A program made the translations under genes and the position numbers. The notes beneath the pieces were generated by a model that worked only from the letters and a program-made list of their open reading frames with translations, had not been told where the DNA came from and made no database searches. 64,000 bases of DNA. Origin: Verrucomicrobiaceae bacterium (GTDB lineage: Bacteria > Verrucomicrobiota > Verrucomicrobiia > Verrucomicrobiales > Akkermansiaceae). The stretch covers positions 1 to 64,000 of the forward strand of contig JAIXOR010000001.1 of assembly GCA_027486655.1 (NCBI GenBank), read 5' to 3'. Every line of letters starts with the position of its first letter. The first letter of the stretch is position 1. Below, in pieces: positions 34,020-41,584 of this stretch.

Positions 34020-35515
34020 TTCTTCGCGACCTGGTTTCCTCTCTTCCCCGTGTCACGGCCTCCGGGCCGATGGACACCGAAGTGCTTTCCCTCACCGCGG
34101 ATTCCCGCGCCGCCGGCCCCGGCATGTTGTTTGCCGCCATCCGCGGCACCACCATCGATGGCCACCGCTTCATCCAGGACGTGCTTGCCGCAGGATGCAC
34201 CGCCGTGCTTGCGGAGTCCGCGCCGCCCGCCGATCTCCCGTCCGGAATCGCATGGCTCCACGTTGCGGACAGCCGGTCCGCGCTTTCCTCGATGGCCTCG
34301 TTGATGGCCGGCCACCCGTGGGAGGACCTCGCCATGGCGGGCGTCACCGGCACCAACGGGAAAACCACCACCGCCTTCATCATCCATCACCTCATGAAGA
34401 CCGCGTGGCACCGCGCGGGGCTGTTAGGAACCATCCTCACGGACGACGGTGTCGAGGTTTCCACCGCCAAACACACCACCCCGGGGTCGATCGAGCTGTC
34501 CGCCCTGCTTGCAGGCATGCGCGACCACGGTTGCCGCGGCATGGCCATGGAAGTCTCCTCCCACGGCATCCACCAGAAGCGCGTCTCCGCGATCGGCTTC
34601 GACGCCTGTGTGTTCACCAACCTCACCCAGGATCACCTCGACTACCACGGCACCATGGAGGCCTACTTCGAGGCCAAGGCCGCCTGGTTCCATGATCTCG
34701 CCGCCGATCCCCGCGGGAAAAAACCCGCCGCGGTCATCAACACCGACGATGCTTACGGCGCGGAACTCGCCGCAGCCCTCGATGGGAAAATGCCCGTCAT
34801 CCGCTATGGCTTCAACGTCCACTGCGACTACCGGGCCAACAATTTCCGCCAAAGCCCCCGCGGCATGGAGTTCGAACTCACCGCCAAGGGCCGCAGCTTC
34901 CTCGTCCGCGCGCCCTACATCGGCCGCTTCAATGTGTACAACCTGTTAGGTGCCATCGCCGCCGCCAATGCCTGCGGCATCCGCCCTCGGGAAGCCGTCG
35001 CCGCCGTGGCCAAGGCACCGCAGGTCCCGGGCCGCATGGAAAACGTGGGCAATGCCGGCGGTGCCACCGTGTTTGTCGATTACGCCCATACCCCGGACGC
35101 CCTTCGCAACGCCTGCCGCACCCTGCGCGAACTCGGCCCGCGCCGCCTCATCACCGTCTTCGGCTGCGGTGGCGATCGCGACCGTGGCAAGCGCCCGCTC
35201 ATGGCGGCCGCCGCTGCCGAATACAGCGATGCCTGCGTGATCACCTCGGACAATCCACGCTCGGAAGACCCGCTCGCCATCATCCGCGAGATCGAGCCCG
35301 GCATGGCCGGCAAGGGCCACATCAGCATCCCGGATCGCGCCGAGGCCATCGCCCACGCCGTCCGCAACGCCCTCTCCGGCGACATCATCCTCATCGCCGG
35401 GAAAGGCCACGAAACCACCCAGCAGTTCGCGGACTCGGTCATCGACTTCGATGATCGCAAACATGCCTCCAAGGCTCTTCGTGATCGCGCCCAGACGATC
35501 GCCGACAATCGATGA
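34016..35515 (+). CDS. murE: UDP-MurNAc-tripeptide synthetase (meso-diaminopimelate adding)
   Basis: 499 residues. The three Mur-ligase domains are visible: N-terminal UDP-binding part, ATP-binding GVTGTNGKTTTAFI (about 110), HTTPGS, EVSSHGIHQKRV, FTNLTQDHLDYHG and the C-terminal VFVDYAHTPDAL and TVFGCGGDRDRGKRP. The DNPR motif (TSDNPRSEDP) is the mark of enzymes that add meso-diaminopimelate rather than lysine, so the peptidoglycan is probably of the DAP type. It is coupled to ftsI and murF by ATGA overlaps. Confidence 0.96.
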   Translation: MILRDLVSSLPRVTASGPMDTEVLSLTADSRAAGPGMLFAAIRGTTIDGHRFIQDVLAAGCTAVLAESAPPADLPSGIAWLHVADSRSALSSMASLMAGHPWEDLAMAGVTGTNGKTTTAFIIHHLMKTAWHRAGLLGTILTDDGVEVSTAKHTTPGSIELSALLAGMRDHGCRGMAMEVSSHGIHQKRVSAIGFDACVFTNLTQDHLDYHGTMEAYFEAKAAWFHDLAADPRGKKPAAVINTDDAYGAELAAALDGKMPVIRYGFNVHCDYRANNFRQSPRGMEFELTAKGRSFLVRAPYIGRFNVYNLLGAIAAANACGIRPREAVAAVAKAPQVPGRMENVGNAGGATVFVDYAHTPDALRNACRTLRELGPRRLITVFGCGGDRDRGKRPLMAAAAAEYSDACVITSDNPRSEDPLAIIREIEPGMAGKGHISIPDRAEAIAHAVRNALSGDIILIAGKGHETTQQFADSVIDFDDRKHASKALRDRAQTIADNR

Positions 35516-36876
35516 AACCCCTCACCGCAGCGCAGATCGCGGAAATCCTCGGCACATCCGTCGCCGCGGGAGATCCCGCCGCGCTCGTCTCCGGCGGGGT
35601 TTCCACCGACACACGCAAGCTCCCTCACGGCTCGCTCTTCGTCGCCCTGCGCGGTGAGACTTTCGATGGCGACGCCTTCGCCGCGCAGGCGCTTCAGTCC
35701 GGCGCATCGGTCGTCATCACCCATCGCTGGGAAGGCGGACCACCCGCCGGATGCGCGGTCATCGTCGTGGGGGACACGCTCCTCGCCCTTCAGAAGCTCG
35801 CCCACTGGTGGCGCCGGCAGTTGGACATTCCGGTGGTCTGCATCACGGGATCCAACGGCAAAACCAGCACCAAGGATTTCACGGCGGCAGTTCTCGGCCA
35901 GGCCTTTGATGTTTCCGCCACCAAGGGCAACCTCAACAACCACATCGGTCTTCCACTCACCGTCCTCGCCACCACTCCCGAGCACGGCGCCGCGGTGTGG
36001 GAGATCGGCATGAATCATTCCGGCGAGCTCGCCCCGCTCTGCGAGATCGCCCGGCCGAAGTACGGCATCATCACCAACATCGGCACCGCCCACATCGAGT
36101 TCCTAGGCACGCGCGATGCCATCGCCGAGGAAAAAGGCACGCTCGCCCGCGCGCTTCCCGCCGAAGGCATCCTGTTCCTGCCTGCCACCTGCGACTACAA
36201 CGAATATCTCCGCAAACGCAGCAAGGGCGCCATCGTCTCGGTCGGCAACGGCCGCGGCCTCGTCCGTGCGGAAAACCTCCGCTTCGGCGCGGACCACACG
36301 GCCTTCTCCCTCGTCATCGAAGACACCGGAACCGCCGAGGTCGTGCTCCCCGTGCCCGGGAAACACATGGTCACCAACGCCCTGCTCGCCGCCGCCGTCG
36401 GCTGGAAGCTCGGTGTGCCCGTCGCCGCGATCGCCGCCGGACTCTCCGGATCGTCGCTCTCCTCCGGAAGGCTCAACCGCTTCGTTTGGAACGGCATCTC
36501 CGTCATCGACGACACCTACAACGCCAATCCCGAATCGATGGCTGCGGCCATCGATACGCTGGCCGAGACTCCTGTGGACGAGGGCTGCCGCCGGTACGTC
36601 GTGCTCGGCCGCATGGGCGAACTCGGCCCTCACGCTCCCGAAGCCCATCTCAAGGTGGGACAACTCGCCGCCTCGCGGAAACTCGAACTCATCGCCGTGG
36701 GCGAGGGGGCAGAGGGCATCGCCGCCGGTGCCGGAAACGCCCCCCACTTCCCGGATCTGGCGGAAGCCGGAGCCTGGCTCGCCTCACGCGTCAGACCGGG
36801 CGACGTGGTGCTCTTCAAAGGCAGCCGCACCGCCACGGTCGAGAAAGTCATGCACGCCGCATTCCCCCGAATCTAA
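35512..36876 (+). CDS. murF: UDP-MurNAc-tripeptide:D-Ala-D-Ala ligase
   Basis: 454 residues. Mur-ligase motifs are ITGSNGKTSTKDF (about 117), the GNLNNHIGLPLT segment specific for MurF, EIGMNHSGELAPL, TNIGTAHIEFLG and VIDDTYNANPESM with VVLGRMGELG. It adds the D-Ala-D-Ala dipeptide to complete the pentapeptide precursor. It starts in an ATGA overlap with murE and ends three bases before mraY. Confidence 0.96.
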   Translation: MKPLTAAQIAEILGTSVAAGDPAALVSGGVSTDTRKLPHGSLFVALRGETFDGDAFAAQALQSGASVVITHRWEGGPPAGCAVIVVGDTLLALQKLAHWWRRQLDIPVVCITGSNGKTSTKDFTAAVLGQAFDVSATKGNLNNHIGLPLTVLATTPEHGAAVWEIGMNHSGELAPLCEIARPKYGIITNIGTAHIEFLGTRDAIAEEKGTLARALPAEGILFLPATCDYNEYLRKRSKGAIVSVGNGRGLVRAENLRFGADHTAFSLVIEDTGTAEVVLPVPGKHMVTNALLAAAVGWKLGVPVAAIAAGLSGSSLSSGRLNRFVWNGISVIDDTYNANPESMAAAIDTLAETPVDEGCRRYVVLGRMGELGPHAPEAHLKVGQLAASRKLELIAVGEGAEGIAAGAGNAPHFPDLAEAGAWLASRVRPGDVVLFKGSRTATVEKVMHAAFPRI

Positions 36877-36879
36877 CCG

Positions 36880-38097
36880 ATGCTCCCCGCGATTTACGAT
36901 TTCTGGCTCCAGGCCTTCGAAGCGGAAAAAGCCTCCGGCCAGCAAGGCTGGGCGCATGCCTGCTCGTTCCTCAACCTGTTTCAATACATCACCTTCCGCG
37001 CCGCCAGCGCCGGATTGCTCGCCTTCATCCTGTCCCTGCTCATCGGCCCGCGCGTCATCCGCAAGCTGATCTCGCTGAAGGTCGGCCAGCCGATCCGCAC
37101 CGCCGAAGAGGTCCACAAACTCGCCGAACTGCACGGCGGCAAGATCGGCACCCCCACGATGGGCGGCGTGCTCATTCTCGGCACCGTGCTGGTCGCCACC
37201 CTGGTCTGCGCACGCCCTCTCAATCCCTTCGTCGCCGTGTGCGCCTGCTCGATGGCCGCCTGCGGGCTGTTAGGGCTTTGCGATGACTACAAGAAGGTCA
37301 AGGAGAGGAAATCCGACGGCGTCAGCAGCCGCACCAAGCTGTTCTGGCAACTGGTCATCGCGCTCGTCGCCGCCTCGTTCATCTACTTCAAGCCGGAGAT
37401 CTCCGGCATCGGAGCCAGCGAGGCGCGCATCGCCGCAGGCGAGGCCGGATTCACGCTCGGCAAGGGGAACCCGATCGGCATCGGGTCGATCTGCTTTCCG
37501 CTCTTCAAGACGCCGATCGTCAATCTGGGCATCTTCATCATCCCGTTCTTCGCCCTGATCATCGTCGGCTGTTCCAACGCGGTGAACCTCACCGACGGTC
37601 TCGACGGCCTTGCCACCGGCTGCACGATCAGCACGGCGCTCGCCTACTCACTGCTCGCCTACCTCGCCGGCCACTACTTCATGGCGGCGGAATACCTCGT
37701 CATTCCCCACAACATCTACATCGGAGAGCTCGCCGTCTTCCTGATGGCCCTCGCCGGGGCGGGCTTCGGGTTCCTCTGGTTCAATTGCCACCCCGCCAAG
37801 ATGTTCATGGGAGACACCGGATCGCTGGCCATCGGCGGAGCGCTCGGCACGGCCGCCATCTGCACCAAGCAGGAACTCCTTCTTGTCATCATCGGCGGCA
37901 TCTTCGTCATGGAGGCGATGTCGGTCATCCTCCAGGTCGGCAGCTTCAAGCTCCGTAAAAAGCGCATCTTCAAGATGTCGCCGATCCACCACCACTTCGA
38001 ATTGTTAGGCTGGCATGAGAGCCAGGTCATCATCCGCTTCTGGATCCTCTCGATCATGCTCGCCCTGTTCGGCCTCGCCATCCTCAAAATCGCCTGA
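36880..38097 (+). CDS. mraY: phospho-MurNAc-pentapeptide translocase
   Basis: 405 residues with about ten transmembrane helices. Diagnostic motifs are GTPTMGGVLIL, the cytoplasmic double aspartate GLCDDYKKVKERKSDG, NAVNLTDGLDGLA, NCHPAKMFMGDTGSLA and the histidine cluster SPIHHHFELLGW. It transfers the phospho-muramyl peptide to undecaprenyl phosphate, making lipid I. The murD start follows its stop with no gap. Confidence 0.96.
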   Translation: MLPAIYDFWLQAFEAEKASGQQGWAHACSFLNLFQYITFRAASAGLLAFILSLLIGPRVIRKLISLKVGQPIRTAEEVHKLAELHGGKIGTPTMGGVLILGTVLVATLVCARPLNPFVAVCACSMAACGLLGLCDDYKKVKERKSDGVSSRTKLFWQLVIALVAASFIYFKPEISGIGASEARIAAGEAGFTLGKGNPIGIGSICFPLFKTPIVNLGIFIIPFFALIIVGCSNAVNLTDGLDGLATGCTISTALAYSLLAYLAGHYFMAAEYLVIPHNIYIGELAVFLMALAGAGFGFLWFNCHPAKMFMGDTGSLAIGGALGTAAICTKQELLLVIIGGIFVMEAMSVILQVGSFKLRKKRIFKMSPIHHHFELLGWHESQVIIRFWILSIMLALFGLAILKIA

Positions 38098-39408
38098 ATG
38101 ACACTCGCCGGAAAACATGTCGCCATCCTCGGAGTCGGCCGCAGCGGCCGCGCCGCCGCCCAGCTCGCACTCCGCGAGGGCGCGCGCGTGTCCGCATGGG
38201 ACAGCGCCGGCCCCGATACCTTCGTGGGCATGCCGGAGGCGGTCGACATCCATCCCGGTGCCACCGCAGAAGACGGCGCGGCTGTGGTCAGCGACCTGCT
38301 TGTCGTCAGCCCCGGCATCGACACCTACGGTCCGTATGTCGCCGCCTTCGCGCAACAGGCCGGGGAGGTCATCGGTGAAGTGGAACTCGCGGCGCGTTTC
38401 TATCAGGGACGCATCATCGGAATCACCGGCACCAACGGGAAAACCACCACCACCGAGCTGGTCGGCCGCATCCTCGCCCACGCCGGGCTGGGTGGCGTGC
38501 CTTGCGGGAACTACGGCACGCCCTTTGCCGAAGTCGTGCTGCAGCAGACACCTCCCGCAGCGGTTTCTCTCGAACTCAGCTCGTTCCAGCTCGAAACGAT
38601 CCGTATTCTCCGCCCGGAAGTCGCCGTTTGGCTGAACTTCGCGCCGGACCACATGGACCGCTACCCCACGGTGGACGCCTACCGCTCCGCGAAACTGCGG
38701 ATTTTCCTGAATCTCGGCCCGCAGAACACCTCGGTGGTCCGCAGTGGCGAGAACCTACCCGCCCATCCGTCGAAGCAGGTCACATTCTCCACCACCGATT
38801 CCTCCGCGGATTGGTTCTCCGACGGCTGCGTGATCACCCATGCCGGAGAGACCGTGCTCGACCTCGAAAGCGATACGGCCCTGCGCGGACTCCACAACTC
38901 GGAGAACGCCATGGCCGCCATGGCCGCCTGCGCCGCCATCGGCATCAGCACCGCGACCATGCGCGAGGCCCTTCACGGATATGCCCCGCCGCCGCACCGC
39001 TGCGAGTTGATCCGCACGCTGGATGGCGTCGAGTATCTCAACGATTCCAAGGCCACCAACCTGCACGCGCTCGAAAGCGCCCTGCGCTCGCAAACCCGCC
39101 CCGTGGTGCTCATCGCGGGCGGCAAGGAAAAAGGCCTCGATTACTCACCGGTGGTGCCCTTGCTTCGCGAGAAGGCCCTCGCCACCGTCACCTTCGGCCA
39201 GATCGCGCGTCCGCTTGCGGCCTTGTTCGCCGATGCCGTCCCCACCGAGTCGGTCTCCACACTCGCCGATGCGGTGGCCGCCGCCCGCAGCCTCGCGCCC
39301 CGTGGGTCGGTGGTGCTGTTTTCCCCCGGCACTTCATCCTTCGACCAGTTTTCCGGATACGAACAACGCGGCAACTCGTTCCGCGATCTCGTCCACCAGC
39401 TTCGTTAA
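38098..39408 (+). CDS. murD: UDP-MurNAc-L-alanine:D-glutamate ligase
   Basis: 436 residues. The N-terminal Rossmann-like domain (KHVAILGVGRSGRAAAQLAL) is followed by GITGTNGKTTTTELVG, VSLELSSFQLE, LNFAPDHMDRYP, YLNDSKATNLHALESAL and the C-terminal LIAGGKEKGLDYS and FSPGTSSFDQFSGYEQRG motifs. It adds D-glutamate to UDP-MurNAc-Ala. Placed after mraY as in most dcw clusters, but followed by a LysM gene rather than directly by ftsW. Confidence 0.96.
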   Translation: MTLAGKHVAILGVGRSGRAAAQLALREGARVSAWDSAGPDTFVGMPEAVDIHPGATAEDGAAVVSDLLVVSPGIDTYGPYVAAFAQQAGEVIGEVELAARFYQGRIIGITGTNGKTTTTELVGRILAHAGLGGVPCGNYGTPFAEVVLQQTPPAAVSLELSSFQLETIRILRPEVAVWLNFAPDHMDRYPTVDAYRSAKLRIFLNLGPQNTSVVRSGENLPAHPSKQVTFSTTDSSADWFSDGCVITHAGETVLDLESDTALRGLHNSENAMAAMAACAAIGISTATMREALHGYAPPPHRCELIRTLDGVEYLNDSKATNLHALESALRSQTRPVVLIAGGKEKGLDYSPVVPLLREKALATVTFGQIARPLAALFADAVPTESVSTLADAVAAARSLAPRGSVVLFSPGTSSFDQFSGYEQRGNSFRDLVHQLR

Positions 39409-39419
39409 CCATCCTTCAC

Positions 39420-40235
39420 ATGAAACCCCAGACTCTTCCCGTAAAGCGCCGGCCTGTTCCCAAAGGCATGTTCCGCCGTCTGAGCGCCGTCACCCGCAAC
39501 CGCAAGCAGCGCGTCGCTGCGGCTGCCGCACCGGCGGATTCCGAGATGGAACTCGATGACGGTGGCTCGAAAATCTCCCGTGCCCTCACCATCATCTTCC
39601 TCATTCACATCGTCGCCATCGGCTTGATCTTCGTGCACCAGCAGTTCCTGGACGGACGTCCGGCCGAGGCCGCGAAGTCCGGCGTGGCCGCGCCCGCTTC
39701 TTCGGCTCAGGAAGAACTGCCACGCCTGTCCAACGGTGAGAAAGTCCACGTCGTCAAACCCGGCGACAACTACTCGCGCATCGCCATCGCCGAAAACGTG
39801 GACGAGGCCGAGCTCCGCCTCGCCAACAAACATGTCGAGATCCGGCCCGGGCTCATCCTCAGCATTCCGCCCAAGCGCATCGTGGCCGAGGAGCCGCCGG
39901 AAGTCGCCGCCATCCGCCAGCAAACGCCCTCCGATGCCGATCGCGGGCTCGTCGAGGCGGTGGACGTCACCAACGCTCCCAAGGCCAGGCTCGTTCGTCC
40001 CAACGTCGCCCTCCAACCCGCCGCTGCGCCGACCGCATCGCCAAGCGCCGTGGCTCCGTCCACGCCGGTTCCCGCCACGGCCGCCGCACGCTCCTACACG
40101 GTGCAACCGGGCGACAGCGTCTGGCGCATCGCCAATCGTTTCAAGGTCAGCCAGGACGTCCTCATGCGCGCCAACGGCATCAGCGACGCAAAGAAAATGA
40201 AAACCGGCATGAAGCTCGTCATCCCCCAGGGATGA
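39420..40235 (+). CDS. membrane protein with two LysM domains, inside the dcw cluster
   Basis: 271 residues. A basic cytoplasmic N-terminus (about 1-53), one transmembrane helix (about 54-74, SRALTIIFLIHIVAIGLIFV), then two LysM modules: about 103-150 (KVHVVKPGDNYSRIAIAENV, ending LILSIPP) and 222-270 (SYTVQPGDSVWRIANRFKVS, ending MKLVIPQ), joined by a Pro/Ala-rich linker. LysM binds peptidoglycan glycan strands. It starts 11 bases after murD and ends 37 bases before ftsW in the same direction, so it is probably co-expressed and may tether the division machinery to septal peptidoglycan; that role is inferred from position. Confidence 0.9.
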   Translation: MKPQTLPVKRRPVPKGMFRRLSAVTRNRKQRVAAAAAPADSEMELDDGGSKISRALTIIFLIHIVAIGLIFVHQQFLDGRPAEAAKSGVAAPASSAQEELPRLSNGEKVHVVKPGDNYSRIAIAENVDEAELRLANKHVEIRPGLILSIPPKRIVAEEPPEVAAIRQQTPSDADRGLVEAVDVTNAPKARLVRPNVALQPAAAPTASPSAVAPSTPVPATAAARSYTVQPGDSVWRIANRFKVSQDVLMRANGISDAKKMKTGMKLVIPQG

Positions 40236-40272
40236 GTTTCCGGCACCGGCGCCCACTCTAACCGCCTTCCAC

Positions 40273-41421
40273 ATGGCCCGTCACTGCTCCACCATTCTCT
40301 GCATCGCCGTCGCGGCCCTAGTCGCGCTCGGCCTCACCATGCTGACCAGCACCTCGGCATGGGTGAAGGGAGTGGAGGAGCCCTATCACTTCCTCACCCG
40401 CCAGTCGTTCATGGCGGTGCTCGGCCTCGTCGCCGCAGTCGTCGCCGCGCGCACCACGCCGGATTTCCTGCGCAAGCTCACTCCGGCGTTGTTCGTGATT
40501 TCCTGCATTCTGTTAGTGCTTTGTTTTGTGCCCGGCATCGCCGCGCCGGAACTCGGGTCCAACCGCTGGATCAAGATCCCGGTGATCGGCCGCTTCCAGC
40601 CATCCGAGCTCGTCCGCATCGTCGTCATCATCTGCCTCGCCACCTGGTTCGCCCGTTGGCAGACGGAAACCCGCTCGTTCTGGCGCGGATTCGTCCTCCC
40701 GGGATTGATCGCGGGCATTCCGTTGGGCCTCATCGCCATCGAGACCGATGTCGGTTCCGCGCTCTCGCTCTCCGTGGCGGTCGCCGCCGTGATGTTCTGC
40801 GTGGGCACTCGTCTCTGGTTCATGCTGCCCGTCGCCGCGGTCGGCATCAGCGGAGCCGGCTGGTATCTTTTCAACAACGAGAACCGCTGGTCCCGCATCG
40901 AGGCCTGGCTCGATCTGGACAACCCGGTCCACCAGCTCGGCAAGGGCATGCAACAGTGGCGCGCCCTGCTTGCACTCGGCAATGGCGGCCCCACCGGCGT
41001 CGGCCTCGGCAACGGCAATGAAAAGTTCGGCACGCTCACTTACGCGCACATCGATTTCATCTTCCCCGCCATCGGTGAGGAACTCGGCCTGCCCGCCACC
41101 CTCGGCATCATTTTCGCCTATGTGCTCATCGCCCTGGCCGGCTGCGGCATCGCCCTGCAGGCCCGCGATGTCTTCAGCCGCTGCCTTGCCCTCGGTCTCA
41201 CCTGCATCCTGGTGGTGCCCGCCATCGTCAACATCGGCGTCACCACCGCGCTGCTTCCCAACGACGGATTGCCGCTGCCATTCGTGAGTTATGGCGGCAC
41301 CAGCCTCGTATTCAGCCTCGCGGCCGTGGGCCTTCTCCTGGGCATCCATCAACGGTCCCAGGCCCGTGCGCCGCAGGAATTCCCGCTGACGCGCCAGACT
41401 CGTCTTGCGGTGAGACTTTGA
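40273..41421 (+). CDS. ftsW: FtsW, septal peptidoglycan glycosyltransferase (SEDS family)
   Basis: 382 residues with about ten transmembrane helices. SEDS signatures are GSNRWIKIPVIGRFQPSELV, ETDVGSALSLSV with the catalytic aspartate region, GNGGPTGVGLGNGNEKFG, THIDF-like AHIDFIFPAIGEELG and the C-terminal LLPNDGLPLPFVSYGGTS. It polymerises septal glycan strands with FtsI. It is the last dcw gene here; murG and the other usual followers are absent, and a hairpin lies just after its stop. Confidence 0.94.
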   Translation: MARHCSTILCIAVAALVALGLTMLTSTSAWVKGVEEPYHFLTRQSFMAVLGLVAAVVAARTTPDFLRKLTPALFVISCILLVLCFVPGIAAPELGSNRWIKIPVIGRFQPSELVRIVVIICLATWFARWQTETRSFWRGFVLPGLIAGIPLGLIAIETDVGSALSLSVAVAAVMFCVGTRLWFMLPVAAVGISGAGWYLFNNENRWSRIEAWLDLDNPVHQLGKGMQQWRALLALGNGGPTGVGLGNGNEKFGTLTYAHIDFIFPAIGEELGLPATLGIIFAYVLIALAGCGIALQARDVFSRCLALGLTCILVVPAIVNIGVTTALLPNDGLPLPFVSYGGTSLVFSLAAVGLLLGIHQRSQARAPQEFPLTRQTRLAVRL

Positions 41422-41427
41422 AAGGCG

Positions 41428-41444
41428 GCCCTCGGCATGAGGGC
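41428..41444. terminator. hairpin after ftsW
   Basis: GCCCTC-GGCAT-GAGGGC is a perfect 6-bp stem with a 5-base loop, six bases past the ftsW stop and at the point where the dcw operon gives way to surface-protein genes. No T-run follows, so it is only a candidate for transcript end formation. Confidence 0.45.
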
Positions 41445-41584
41445 TCCACTTGCTCGAAAGGGTAATCCGGCACCGCTCCCTCATGGGGATGACAGAAGGC
41501 CGGATCATGGAGGATAGTTGGATTGGTTGAACGATAGGTTACCCATTCACCCGTCGCTGACGTCCCAAAGCCCTCGCTCCATCC

